DNA from: Bacteroidota bacterium
GTDB lineage: Bacteria > Bacteroidota > Bacteroidia > B-17B0 > Aurantibacillaceae
Assembly: GCA_020162035.1 (NCBI GenBank)
Contig: JAIUNM010000005.1
Location: 124,001 to 188,000 of the forward strand
Direction: 5' to 3'
DNA length: 64,000 nt
Numbering within the stretch: the stretch's first letter is position 1; each line of letters opens with the position of its first letter. The notes beneath the pieces were generated by a model that saw only the letters and a program-made list of their open reading frames with translations, made no database searches and was not told where the DNA came from. Below, in pieces: positions 1 to 9,239 of this stretch. Position numbers and translations under genes: made by a program.

Positions 1-414
1 AATTACACTATTTCTACAACAGCGTTGGTAAACTAAATAATAGCTATACAAATTAGTGTTAAGTGTAATTGTGTTGGTGTAAATCCCCTCTTGAATGCAT
101 TTATTTGGGGCAGTAATACAGGGGTTATTAATAGATGATGGCACTTGTGTAACAACTGGTATGCCCATTGTTACAGTTGTATCTAACAATGGGTTAGTAA
201 TATTTTTAATTGATAAATAGCACGGCCCTCCATTTCCCAGCCCATCAAAATCAGCACCATTACCACTGCAATCTCTATAAATTTTTAATGTAATTCTATA
301 TTGACTATTGCCTAAATAATCGTAAATAATTTCGCCTCCAACTATATGAAATGCTTTTGCAGTAAAACAACAAATAGCAAAAAAAACAATAAAATATACT
401 TTTTTAATTGGCAC
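1..414 (-). CDS. Secreted surface protein, N-terminal 138 codons (cut by window edge)
   Basis: The minus-strand frame is open from a GTG at 414 to the window edge, so the 3' part is missing. The codon before GTG is TTC, preceded by a TAG, so GTG is the only usual start. A hydrophobic signal peptide (KKVYFIVFFAICCFTAKA) is followed by HIVGGEIIYDYLG, an IYRDC segment and YQRCCRN. From memory, this cysteine-containing module opens many very large Bacteroidota surface proteins that end in a gliding-associated (T9SS type B) domain. The rest is not visible, so that end is inference. It is divergent from the FG-GAP gene. Confidence 0.75.
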   Translation of the reverse strand, partial: MPIKKVYFIVFFAICCFTAKAFHIVGGEIIYDYLGNSQYRITLKIYRDCSGNGADFDGLGNGGPCYLSIKNITNPLLDTTVTMGIPVVTQVPSSINNPCITAPNKCIQEGIYTNTITLNTNLYSYYLVYQRCCRNSVI

Positions 415-520
415 GAACTACTAAGGTAATAAAACTAAACACATTGAGCAAATTGTTAAATAACTGGTTTAATTAGTTTTATAAGTGGGTTGTTTTACAA
501 AAAAATGACTAATTATTTAG

Positions 521-528
521 TAAATTTG
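521..528 (+). promoter_or_regulatory. TAnnTTTG -7 element
   Basis: TAAATTTG matches the Bacteroidota sigma-factor -7 consensus TAnnTTTG. Only five bases separate it from the ATG of the FG-GAP gene, so the transcript would begin at or next to the start codon. Confidence 0.6.
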
Positions 529-533
529 TAAAT

Positions 534-2762
534 ATGCGTTATTACTTTATTCTTTTTTGTTTATTCCTGTTTAAAGGTTTTGCACAATTGTCTGTTGCTT
601 TTGATACAATTAACGTAATAGAAAATGGCAAATCATTAAAATTAAGTTGGGCAGGAGGAATTAACTATTCTAATATTTCTAACATTGACTTAAATTTTGA
701 TGGTAAAAAAGATATTGTGGTATTTGACAGGAGCAACCAATTTGGATCGGCAATTTTTAAATGCTTTATTAATACTGGAAATGCGGGTGAAGTAAAATAC
801 ACACACGATATGTCGTTAAGTGGTAAATTCCCTTCTGCAAAAGATTGGGCTATACTATTAGATTATAACAACGATGGGAAAGAAGATGTTTTTACAAGCA
901 CAACTGGAGGAATAAAAGTATTTAAAAACACAAGCACAATTTCAGGAGGGATATCATTTACTCTTGCTAAAACAATGTTGGTGTCTGATTATAATCCAAG
1001 TGGCTCCCCAAGTATTTCGAATTTATATGCAAGTAATGTTGGTGTGCCCGGTTTAGGAGATATTGATAACGATAACGATATTGATGTTTTAACTTTTTCG
1101 CCTGCTGGTTTTTTAGTTGAATTTCACAAAAATATGAGCATGGAAACTTATGGCCATGCCGATTCATTAAATAAATATATTATTGGCGATTTGTGTTGGG
1201 GTAAAATGCAGGAAAGTAGTTGTGTGGTTTCATTTAGCCAATGCCCGCTTTTTAAACAATTAAATTTAAACATAAATGTAAATCAACAACCTTTGCATGC
1301 GGGCTCTTGTTTAACTTGTGTAGATATTGATGGTGATAATGATAAAGATTTAATTATGGGTGATATTTCTTGTGATGTTGTTCAGCTTGCTAAAAATAAC
1401 GGAACCTCATCAGTTGCACTTGTAACTGATACAACAAAGTTATTTCCAAATGCGGCTAATCAAATTAAATTTAATATTTTTCCATGCACCTATATTGTTG
1501 ATGTAAATGGCGATGGAAAAAAAGATTTATTAGCTACTCCAAATGCTTATGGTAGCGAAAATGTTAATTCAGTTTGGTATTACGAAAATGTAAGTTCTAC
1601 GCCAACCATGAGTTTTAATTTTAAACAAAAAAATTTATTTCAAGATGAAATGATTGATGTTGGACAAAACTCATTTCCTGTTTTGTTTGATTATAACGCT
1701 GATGGTGTTAAAGATTTGTTAATTGGAACTTACGGTTACTACAATGGAACAATGCTAAAATCTCAACTCACCTTATATAAAAATATTGGTTCTCAAACAG
1801 CACCAAGTTTTTCATTAATAACCAGAGATTATGCAGGAATAAGTTCATATTCTTTTACAAACATTGTTCCTACTGTTGGAGATATTGACGGTGATGGAGA
1901 TATTGATATTTTAGTTGGCACTTCATTTGGACAAATTCATTGGTTAAAAAACTCAGCAGGAAGTGGCTCACCCGCAACGTTTACTCAAGTTGCAATTAAT
2001 GCGTTTAGTTTTACAACTATTTCTTCTAACACCGCGCCGCATTTATTTGATTTAAATAACGATGGTTTGTTAGATTTATTAATTGGCATGAAAAACGGAA
2101 GAGTATCATATTATCAAAACAATGGTACTTCAAGTAATCCCTCTTTTACACTTATTACAAACACCTTAGGAAACATAAATGTACAAGGAGATGTTGCCGT
2201 TTATGGTATAGATGGTTTTGCCACGCCATATGCATATAAAGAAGGAACAGATACTAAAATTTTAGTGGGCTCTATTAGTGGGCAAATTTTTGAATATATT
2301 TTCCCAAGTGTATCCAGTCCAACCGTTAGTTACACTTTACTAAATAATTATGTAAACGGAATTAATGTGGGCGCACAAAGCTCTCCATATTTTGAAGATA
2401 TAAACAATGATGCTATGCGCGATTTGTTTGTTGGTAATGCCTCTGGCGGGTTAAGTTTTTATTCTTCTAAATCTCCAAATATAGGTTTTAATGAAAATAG
2501 TTTAAATAATTCAAATCTGTTTTCCATTTATCCAAATCCAACAAATCAAAACTTTTATATTAAAGCTGAAAATGGCGATCAACTAGTAAATGTATTTATT
2601 TATGATTTATTTGGTCAATTGGTTTTAACTAAAAAAAATCATCAAATAAATGAAATTATTCAAACCAATAATTTAACTAAAGGCTTATACTTGGTAAACA
2701 TACAATCGGCTAACTCAAACAGTACAGCACATATAAAATTTAATAAATTAATTATTAAGTAA
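534..2762 (+). CDS. FG-GAP/VCBS repeat secreted protein with T9SS type A sorting domain
   Basis: A 742-residue exported protein. Residues 1-18 form a signal peptide ending in FAQ. At least nine DxDxDGxxD-type calcium loops follow (for example DLNFDGKKD near 51, DIDGDNDKD near 264, DIDGDGDID near 454, DLNNDGLLD near 507), typical of an FG-GAP/VCBS beta-propeller. The last ~80 residues form a T9SS sorting domain: a FSIYPNPT start, then IYDLFGQLV and KGLYLVNI. T9SS would carry it across the outer membrane and anchor or release it. It overlaps the next gene by one base (TAATG), so the two are probably translationally coupled. The ligand is unknown. Confidence 0.85.
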   Translation: MRYYFILFCLFLFKGFAQLSVAFDTINVIENGKSLKLSWAGGINYSNISNIDLNFDGKKDIVVFDRSNQFGSAIFKCFINTGNAGEVKYTHDMSLSGKFPSAKDWAILLDYNNDGKEDVFTSTTGGIKVFKNTSTISGGISFTLAKTMLVSDYNPSGSPSISNLYASNVGVPGLGDIDNDNDIDVLTFSPAGFLVEFHKNMSMETYGHADSLNKYIIGDLCWGKMQESSCVVSFSQCPLFKQLNLNINVNQQPLHAGSCLTCVDIDGDNDKDLIMGDISCDVVQLAKNNGTSSVALVTDTTKLFPNAANQIKFNIFPCTYIVDVNGDGKKDLLATPNAYGSENVNSVWYYENVSSTPTMSFNFKQKNLFQDEMIDVGQNSFPVLFDYNADGVKDLLIGTYGYYNGTMLKSQLTLYKNIGSQTAPSFSLITRDYAGISSYSFTNIVPTVGDIDGDGDIDILVGTSFGQIHWLKNSAGSGSPATFTQVAINAFSFTTISSNTAPHLFDLNNDGLLDLLIGMKNGRVSYYQNNGTSSNPSFTLITNTLGNINVQGDVAVYGIDGFATPYAYKEGTDTKILVGSISGQIFEYIFPSVSSPTVSYTLLNNYVNGINVGAQSSPYFEDINNDAMRDLFVGNASGGLSFYSSKSPNIGFNENSLNNSNLFSIYPNPTNQNFYIKAENGDQLVNVFIYDLFGQLVLTKKNHQINEIIQTNNLTKGLYLVNIQSANSNSTAHIKFNKLIIK

Positions 2763-4237
2763 TGAGAATTATAAAACATCATTTTCTTGTTCCGTTTTAT
2801 ATGTTTTTAATTGCATTTGTTTTTCAAACATGTGCTAAGCAAAAAGGTAAAATAAACCATGGCGATTTTCCATCAGAAATTGGGACAATAATAGCAAATA
2901 AATGTGCCACAAGTGGTTGTCATAATTCTAAAAGTAGTGTTGCAACAAATAATTATAATTTAGATAGTTGGGATTTAATGTTTAAAGGTAGTAATAGTGG
3001 TTCGCCAGTTATTCCGTTTAATAGCGCATATTCAAGCTTATGTTTTTACATTAATACGTATGACGATTTAGGATTAAAAAATGAACCAACAATGCCATTA
3101 AACGCAAAAGCTTTAAGTTATGATGAGGTTAAGCTAATTAAAAACTGGATTGATGATGGAGCACCAAACATAAACGGCGATGTTAAATGGCAAGACCCTA
3201 ACAGTAAAAAATTATATGCCGTAAATCAAGGGTGCGATGTATTAACTGTATTTGATTCTGAAACACAACTACCAACTCGAGTAATTTCGGTTGGTACTAA
3301 AGCAGGGCCAGACACGCCACATAACATTAAAGTATCAAGCGATGGTAAGTATTTTTACATCATATTTATAAATAATAATATTATGCAAAAATACAGCACA
3401 GCAGATAATTCATTAATTGCAAACATTCCATTAAGTCCTTTAGCTGCAGGTACAGGTACTGCCGATGCTTACGATTGGAACACGTTAATTTTTACAAAAG
3501 ATAATAAAAAAGCATTTTGTGTGAGTTGGCAAAGCGCAGGAGTTGTAGCTTGTGTTGATTTAGAAAAACACAAATTAATTCACTACGTTGGCGGAATGTT
3601 TAATCCTCATGGCATTGCATTAACCAACGATGAAAAAAACATTTACATAACCGCTCAAATGGGAAATTGTTTATTTCAATTTGACACTGCGTTTACTGTT
3701 AGTAATAAATACACATTAGATGGTATGCCCGCAAACGAATCTAGTAACACAATTAATTCGCATGAAATTATCTCAGGTAAAAACCCTAACGAATTGATAA
3801 TTACTTGCCAACAAAGTAATGATATTAGAGTGTTTAATACAATTACAAATTCTGTTACAACAATAATTCCAACATCGCCAGACCCAAGAGAGTTAGTATA
3901 TTCAGCTCAAAACAATGCTTATTTTATTACTCATTCCGAGGATACAACTACTTTTGCAAACACAAGAGGGAGTGTTACAAAATTAAACGCAACAAATTAT
4001 ACAATAACAAAACTTAAATGTGGCTACCAACCTCATGGTTTAGCGGTTGATAATAAAACTAATTTGTTATACATACTTTCAAGAAACAGAAACACAGCCG
4101 GTCCAGCTCCCCATCATACTAGTAACTGTGTTGGGCGAAATGGTTTTGTTAATTTTATAAACGCACAAACGTTTACTTTGCTTAATAAAAAATACGAAAT
4201 GAGTGTTGACCCCTATATGATTTTTGCACAACCTTAA
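2762..4237 (+). CDS. Propeller lipoprotein with CX4CH haem-type motif
   Basis: A 491-residue exported protein. The N-terminus is hydrophobic and ends at a cysteine near residue 24 (FQTC), a weak lipobox. A cytochrome-like domain follows, with C48-ATSG-C53-H54 (CX4CH rather than CX2CH) and a Met near 111 in EPTMPLN that could be the second haem ligand. Residues ~140-490 form a YVTN/SMP-30-like beta-propeller with repeated NIKVSSDGKYFY and HGIALTNDEKNIY blades. It shares one base with each neighbour (TAATG at both ends). Electron transfer or substrate oxidation outside the cytoplasm is inference; the substrate is unknown. Confidence 0.7.
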   Translation: MRIIKHHFLVPFYMFLIAFVFQTCAKQKGKINHGDFPSEIGTIIANKCATSGCHNSKSSVATNNYNLDSWDLMFKGSNSGSPVIPFNSAYSSLCFYINTYDDLGLKNEPTMPLNAKALSYDEVKLIKNWIDDGAPNINGDVKWQDPNSKKLYAVNQGCDVLTVFDSETQLPTRVISVGTKAGPDTPHNIKVSSDGKYFYIIFINNNIMQKYSTADNSLIANIPLSPLAAGTGTADAYDWNTLIFTKDNKKAFCVSWQSAGVVACVDLEKHKLIHYVGGMFNPHGIALTNDEKNIYITAQMGNCLFQFDTAFTVSNKYTLDGMPANESSNTINSHEIISGKNPNELIITCQQSNDIRVFNTITNSVTTIIPTSPDPRELVYSAQNNAYFITHSEDTTTFANTRGSVTKLNATNYTITKLKCGYQPHGLAVDNKTNLLYILSRNRNTAGPAPHHTSNCVGRNGFVNFINAQTFTLLNKKYEMSVDPYMIFAQP

Positions 4238-4656
4238 TGGAAACTAATACCCTACTTAATAAGCAACCTATTTTATTGTATGATGGAGATTGTGGTTTTT
4301 GCAATAAAGCCATTTTGTTTTTTTTAAAAAAAGAAAAAAATAACAAAATGTATTTTGCTTCATTACAATCTGAAGTGGGTTTGTTGTTGAAAAATCATTT
4401 TGAATTAGATTCAAAAATAGATAGCATGATTTTAATAAAAGATTATTCTGCCCATATAAAATCTTGTGCGGCATTGCGATTAACTTTATACATGAAAGGT
4501 TTATGGCCTTTGCTTATTATTTTTGTAGTTATACCTCCTTTTATTAGAAATTATTTTTACGATTATATTGCAAAAAAACGCAAAACATTAGCAAATTCGG
4601 TTATTGCATGTGAAATAATTAATGAAAAAACTAAAACAAGATTTTTAGATTTATAA
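4237..4656 (+). CDS. DCC family thiol-disulfide oxidoreductase (DUF393, YuxK-like)
   Basis: A 139-residue protein opening with PILLYDGDCGFCNKA; the D-G-D-C19-x-x-C22 motif is diagnostic of the DCC family, a thioredoxin-fold group with a presumed redox CxxC. A hydrophobic stretch near 85-105 suggests membrane association. Its start overlaps the stop of the CX4CH lipoprotein by one base, so the two are likely co-translated. A redox role alongside that haem-motif protein is attractive but inferred. Confidence 0.85.
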   Translation: METNTLLNKQPILLYDGDCGFCNKAILFFLKKEKNNKMYFASLQSEVGLLLKNHFELDSKIDSMILIKDYSAHIKSCAALRLTLYMKGLWPLLIIFVVIPPFIRNYFYDYIAKKRKTLANSVIACEIINEKTKTRFLDL

Positions 4657-4741
4657 CATTTGTCAAAATTTAACAAAAAAGCAATTGTTAAACTTACATA
4701 CAACAAAAATAATATATACCTTTCTCTTTCAAATTTTTAAC

Positions 4742-6355
4742 ATGAAAAAAATACTTATCACCGTTGCATTACTTTCGTTTACAACCTTTTATTCTCAAAC
4801 AGAAAAAAGACCTGATAATTGGTTTAATCTTGACCCAACACTTGATAAAGTTAATGGTGTTAGCACTAATAGGACTTACGATGAGTTATTAAAAAACAAA
4901 ACAGCAACACCTATTATTGTTGGCGTGTTAGATAGTGGCGTAGATTATGAACACGAAGATTTAAAAGATGTAATGTGGACAAACCCTGGAGAAATTGCAG
5001 GTAATGGTATTGATGATGATAAAAACGGGTATATTGATGATATACACGGTTGGAATTTTATAGGGGGGAAAGATGGACAAAATGTTAATGGAGATAATTT
5101 AGAAGTTACGCGGTTATATAGAGTTTTAAAACCAAAATATTCTGGCAAACAAGAAACTGATTTTACAGATAAAAAAGAAAAAGAAGAATTTGTTTATTTT
5201 AAAAAGGTAGAAAAAGAATACCTTAAAATGAAGGAAGAGTTCGAGTCGGCTTACAAACAATTAAGCTTTTTATATAATGGGTTAACCGATTTAAATAATA
5301 AAGCTAAAACCCAATTTAATATTACCGAAGTTACAAAAGAAGATATTTCAAAATTTGAAGCTGCTGATAAAAGAGAAAAACAATTTAAACAAATAGCACT
5401 TGGTTTAATTGGTAATGATAAAAGTTTAGATAAAACTCTTGAAAACAAAATTACTCCGGGCTATGAGCAATTTAAACAATTTATTGAGTGTGGTGTTAAT
5501 TTAGATTTTGATCCTCGCTTAACAATTGTAAAAGATGATTACAACAACAATACGGATTTTAATTACGGAAACCCAGATTGCAAAGGCCCTAACAGTCATC
5601 ATGGCACACACGTTGCTGGTATTATAGCTGCAAAGCGTGGCAACGGAATTGGAATGGATGGCGTTGCAAACAATGTAAAAATAATGGCAGTTCGTTTAGT
5701 TCCTGGTGGAGATGAACGAGATAAAGACGTAGCTGCTGCAATTAGATACGCAACAGATAACGGAGCTAAAATTTTAAACATGAGTTTTGGTAAAGGTTTT
5801 TCGTGGAATAAAAAAGTGGTAGATGATGCTGTTAAGTATGCTGAAAGCAAAGGTGTTTTATTAATACATGCAGCTGGCAACTCTCATTTAGATATTGATA
5901 CCGAAATTCACTATCCAACTAAAGTATTTGAAAACGGAAAATTAGCAAATAACTTTATTGATGTAGGCGCATTGAATTGGAAACCAGAAAAAGATATTCC
6001 TGCAACGTTTACCAATTATGGTAAAAAAACAGTTGATGTGTTTTCTCCTGGTGTAGATATTTACTCTACAATTCCAGGCAACAAATACAAAGACGAAAAC
6101 GGAACAAGTATGGCAGCTCCAGTTGTAGCTGGTGTTGCAGCTGTAATAAAATCTTATTATCCAGATTTAACTGCCGTTCAAATTAAAAAAATTATTATAA
6201 AAAGCAGTAATAAAGCCTACAAAAAAACTAAAGTTGTTAAACCAGGTAGTAAAGATGAATTAGTAAAATTTACAGCTTTAGGTAAAAATGGTGGTATTGT
6301 TAATTTATACGAAGCTATTAAATTAGCACAAAAAACATCAAAAATTAAAAGCTAG
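4742..6355 (+). CDS. S8 family (subtilisin-like) serine peptidase
   Basis: An exported subtilase. The ATG at 4742 gives a clean signal peptide (MKKILITVALLSFTTFYSQ); an upstream in-frame ATG at 4685 would put 19 residues before it and is rejected. The catalytic triad is Asp64 (VLDSGVDYE), His287 (HHGTHVAG) and Ser456 (NGTSMAAP), with oxyanion Asn380 (HAAGNSH). About 220 residues separate Asp and His, far more than in a core subtilase; the insert is Lys/Glu-rich. No T9SS domain is visible, so a periplasmic or outer-membrane location is likely. Its TAG and the stop of the convergent ABC gene share the palindrome CTAG. Confidence 0.9.
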   Translation: MKKILITVALLSFTTFYSQTEKRPDNWFNLDPTLDKVNGVSTNRTYDELLKNKTATPIIVGVLDSGVDYEHEDLKDVMWTNPGEIAGNGIDDDKNGYIDDIHGWNFIGGKDGQNVNGDNLEVTRLYRVLKPKYSGKQETDFTDKKEKEEFVYFKKVEKEYLKMKEEFESAYKQLSFLYNGLTDLNNKAKTQFNITEVTKEDISKFEAADKREKQFKQIALGLIGNDKSLDKTLENKITPGYEQFKQFIECGVNLDFDPRLTIVKDDYNNNTDFNYGNPDCKGPNSHHGTHVAGIIAAKRGNGIGMDGVANNVKIMAVRLVPGGDERDKDVAAAIRYATDNGAKILNMSFGKGFSWNKKVVDDAVKYAESKGVLLIHAAGNSHLDIDTEIHYPTKVFENGKLANNFIDVGALNWKPEKDIPATFTNYGKKTVDVFSPGVDIYSTIPGNKYKDENGTSMAAPVVAGVAAVIKSYYPDLTAVQIKKIIIKSSNKAYKKTKVVKPGSKDELVKFTALGKNGGIVNLYEAIKLAQKTSKIKS

Positions 6356-6978
6356 TTTTTAAACGCCATAAGGTTTAAACTTTTATCGCAACAAAAAAAC
6401 TCTTGTTTAATATTATTTGAGCAAACAATTATTGTTCTGTTATTAGACAACATTGCTAATTGATTTTGATACCAATCAATAGAGCGTTCATCTAAATTAC
6501 TAATTGGCTCATCAAGCAATAACAAAGGCGTATCGGCATATAAAGCTAACCCTAGCTTAACACGTTGTTTCATTCCGCTGCTAAATTGCTTTATTAATTT
6601 ATCAGATGATGTTTTTAAATCAATTGCTTCAATAAAAGATTGAGTACTTAAGTTTTGTTTAAAAGGTTTAGAAACTTTACAATGTTCAACTAACTCGCTA
6701 AGTGTTAACTCTTCAATTAATTGTAAATAAGGCGATGCAAAGCTTAATTTTTCATGTAATAAATCTTCTGAAATAATTTGGTTTTGATGCTTGTAAACTA
6801 TTTCGCCTTCATTAACACTAACAAATCCGCTTATTATTTGAAGTAAAGTAGATTTACCAGAACCATTATTACCTAAAATAACCAGTTTATCGTTTTCGTT
6901 AATGGTAAAGTTTAGTTTTCTAAATACCCACTCCGTTTTAAATTTTTTTCCTAAATTATTTAATGTTATCGATACCAA
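6352..6978 (-). CDS. ABC transporter ATP-binding protein without visible permease
   Basis: A 208-residue single ABC ATPase. Walker A is GNNGSGKST at 36-44, the signature is SSGMKQR at 133-139, and Walker B is LLLLDEP at 152-158 followed by a D-loop SNLDE. No membrane partner lies nearby. The gene begins two bases after lpxA ends, so it belongs to the lipid A operon. A role in moving a lipid or envelope precursor is inferred from position only. Short ATPases of this kind also resemble CcmA-type exporters. Confidence 0.8.
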   Translation of the reverse strand: MVSITLNNLGKKFKTEWVFRKLNFTINENDKLVILGNNGSGKSTLLQIISGFVSVNEGEIVYKHQNQIISEDLLHEKLSFASPYLQLIEELTLSELVEHCKVSKPFKQNLSTQSFIEAIDLKTSSDKLIKQFSSGMKQRVKLGLALYADTPLLLLDEPISNLDERSIDWYQNQLAMLSNNRTIIVCSNNIKQEFFCCDKSLNLMAFKN

Positions 6979-6980
6979 AA

Positions 6981-7754
6981 TTAAATTCCTTTTATGATAC
7001 CATCTTTTTGTGCTTTAATAAAATTAATTATTTGATGCCTTACATCAGACTCTGGAATTTCATTTTCAACAATTTCAAGGGCATTAGTAATATTATGCCC
7101 ACGCACAAAAATAATTCTATAAATATCTTCTATTTGCTTAATTACTTCTTTATCAAAACCTCTTCTCCCTAAACCAATTGTGTTTACGCCTATAAATTGT
7201 AGTGGCTCTCGCGCTACGCGAATATATGGCGGTATACTTTTTCTAACTAATGATGCCCCTGCAACAAAACTGTGTGCACCAATTGTTACAAACTGTTGCG
7301 CAGCAACAACTCCCTCAATTATTACAAAGTCCTCAACCGTTATATGCCCTGCTAAACTTCCGTTGTTTGCAATAATTACATTGTTACCAATAATGCAGTC
7401 GTGCCCTAAGTGCGTATAAGCCATAATTAAACAGTTGTTACCAACTTTGGTTGTCATACGATCTGCAGTGCCTTTGTGAATTGTTGCATACTCTCTAATT
7501 ACAGTATTATTTCCAATAACAGTATTAGATTTTTCTCCTTTATATTTTAAATCTTGATTAACAATGCCAATTATTGCTCCAGGAAAAATTTGACAATTAT
7601 CACCAATTATTGTGTCTGGATAAATAACTGCATTTGGATGTATGTAACAATTATCGCCTATTACAACATTTTCATAAATTGTAGCAAACGAGGAAACGGT
7701 AACGTTATTGCCAAGTTGAGCTTTAGAACTTATACTAGCTAAATTTGAAATCAT
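6981..7754 (-). CDS. lpxA: Acyl-[ACP]--UDP-N-acetylglucosamine O-acyltransferase
   Basis: The first enzyme of lipid A synthesis: it transfers a 3-hydroxyacyl chain from ACP to UDP-GlcNAc in the cytoplasm. The 257 residues (usual length) are mostly left-handed beta-helix hexapeptide repeats (IGDNCYIHP, IGNNTVI, VGNNCLI). MAYTHLGHDC holds His118, aligned with the catalytic His125 of E. coli LpxA, and LAGHITVEDF follows as in the family. It lies two bases downstream of lpxC-fabZ and two upstream of the ABC ATPase. Confidence 0.95.
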   Translation of the reverse strand: MISNLASISSKAQLGNNVTVSSFATIYENVVIGDNCYIHPNAVIYPDTIIGDNCQIFPGAIIGIVNQDLKYKGEKSNTVIGNNTVIREYATIHKGTADRMTTKVGNNCLIMAYTHLGHDCIIGNNVIIANNGSLAGHITVEDFVIIEGVVAAQQFVTIGAHSFVAGASLVRKSIPPYIRVAREPLQFIGVNTIGLGRRGFDKEVIKQIEDIYRIIFVRGHNITNALEIVENEIPESDVRHQIINFIKAQKDGIIKGI

Positions 7755-7756
7755 TT

Positions 7757-9175
7757 TTATGCTTCAACAGGTTTTTCTATTCCTTTAACTTTTACAATTT
7801 GTGCCATCATTTCAGCCTCCATTACAGGTTTGTTGTTTACATAGGCAACCCCTCTCATGTGGCATATTCCTCTTCTAATTGGTGTTACTAAATTTAAGCT
7901 AAACACTACAGTATCACCCGGAATAACTTTTTGTTTAAATTTTACACCATCTATTTTCATAAAATAAGTTAGGTAATTTTCAGGGTCTGGTACAGTTTTT
8001 AAAACTAATACACCTCCGCATTGTGCCATTGCTTCAATTAACATTACTCCTGGCATTACGGGTTCGCCAGGGAAATGGCCTTTAAAAAACTCTTCGTTTA
8101 ATGTAACGTTTTTAACCCCTATTACATGTTCTAATGATAATTCCATAATTTTATCTACCAACAACATAGGTTGACGGTGAGGTAAAATTTTCATTATGTC
8201 ATTAATGTTTAATAACGGCGGTTTATTTAAATCAACCTTAGGATAATCTTTTTCTATTTTTTGTTTTTTAATAGCGGCTTTAATTATTTTGGCAAAAGCA
8301 ATGTTACCATTATGCCCTGGGCGCGCAGCTAAAACATGTATTTTTAAAGGTTTTCCTACTAAAGCTAAATCTCCAATAATATCTAATAATTTATGGCGTG
8401 CTGGCTCATTATAAAAATGCAAAGCTGTATTATTTAAAACACCTTTTCCTTTAACCTCAACATGTTCTTTATTAAACACCTTTTTTAAATGATCTAGTTT
8501 ATCTTTTGGTAATTCTTTGTCAACTAAAACTATTGCGTTATCTAAATCGCCTCCTTTTATAAGGTTGTGTTGTAATAACATTTCTAGTTCGTGCAAAAAC
8601 ACAAAAGTTCTACACTTACTAATTTCTTGTTTAAATTGAGTTATGTCGTATATTCCTGCATGTTGAGTGCCTAAAACATCGCTATTATAATCAACCATAA
8701 CTGTAATGCGATATGCATCTTGAGGCACAGCTAACATTTCTACTTTTTTAACAGGGTCTTCAAACGTTAAATTATCTGTTAACTCAAAGTATTCTCTTTC
8801 TGCATCTTGTTCCTCTATTTCTGCGGCTTCTAAGGCTTCAATAAATTTCCACGAACTGCCATCCATAATAGGCATTTCAGCTTCTGTCATTTGAATTAAG
8901 CAATTATCAATACCTAAGCCTACTAATGCAGCAAGTACATGTTCTGTTGTATATACTCGTACGCCATTTTTTTCGAGTGTTGTTCCTCGGCTTGTATCAA
9001 CTACCAAATCAGCATCTGCATCAATTATGGGTTGACCTTCAACATCCATGCGTTGAAATTTATACCAATGATTAACGGGTGCGGGATTAAAAGTTATTGT
9101 AACACTTTTACCTGTGTGTAATCCTTTACCCGAAATAGAAACCGCTTGTTTTATTGTTCTTTGCTTATCACTCAT
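7757..9175 (-). CDS. lpxC/fabZ: Bifunctional LpxC deacetylase / FabZ 3-hydroxyacyl-ACP dehydratase
   Basis: A 472-residue fusion known from Bacteroidota. The N-terminal ~305 residues are LpxC, the committed zinc deacetylase of lipid A synthesis: zinc ligands His79 (TEHVLAAL), His261 and Asp265 (RHKLLDIIGD), and catalytic-region His288 (RPGHNG). The C-terminal ~150 residues are FabZ, the fatty-acid dehydratase: LPHRQPMLLVD, the catalytic His367 in FKGHFPG and Glu381 in MLIEAMAQ. The fusion joins the lipid A and fatty-acid branches that compete for 3-hydroxyacyl-ACP. TATATTTA just upstream (9193-9200) is a likely promoter. Confidence 0.97.
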   Translation of the reverse strand: MSDKQRTIKQAVSISGKGLHTGKSVTITFNPAPVNHWYKFQRMDVEGQPIIDADADLVVDTSRGTTLEKNGVRVYTTEHVLAALVGLGIDNCLIQMTEAEMPIMDGSSWKFIEALEAAEIEEQDAEREYFELTDNLTFEDPVKKVEMLAVPQDAYRITVMVDYNSDVLGTQHAGIYDITQFKQEISKCRTFVFLHELEMLLQHNLIKGGDLDNAIVLVDKELPKDKLDHLKKVFNKEHVEVKGKGVLNNTALHFYNEPARHKLLDIIGDLALVGKPLKIHVLAARPGHNGNIAFAKIIKAAIKKQKIEKDYPKVDLNKPPLLNINDIMKILPHRQPMLLVDKIMELSLEHVIGVKNVTLNEEFFKGHFPGEPVMPGVMLIEAMAQCGGVLVLKTVPDPENYLTYFMKIDGVKFKQKVIPGDTVVFSLNLVTPIRRGICHMRGVAYVNNKPVMEAEMMAQIVKVKGIEKPVEA

Positions 9176-9192
9176 TTTACTTGCTTAAAAAG

Positions 9193-9200
9193 TAAATATA
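9193..9200 (-). promoter_or_regulatory. TAnnTTTA -7 element of the lpxC/fabZ operon
   Basis: Read on the minus strand this is TATATTTA, close to TAnnTTTG, 17 bases before the lpxC/fabZ ATG and in the only real gap of the lipid A cluster. It would drive lpxC/fabZ, lpxA and the ABC ATPase. Confidence 0.5.
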
Positions 9201-9239
9201 AGTATTTTTTTGAAAATTTCTTTCGTAATTTATTGCTTT

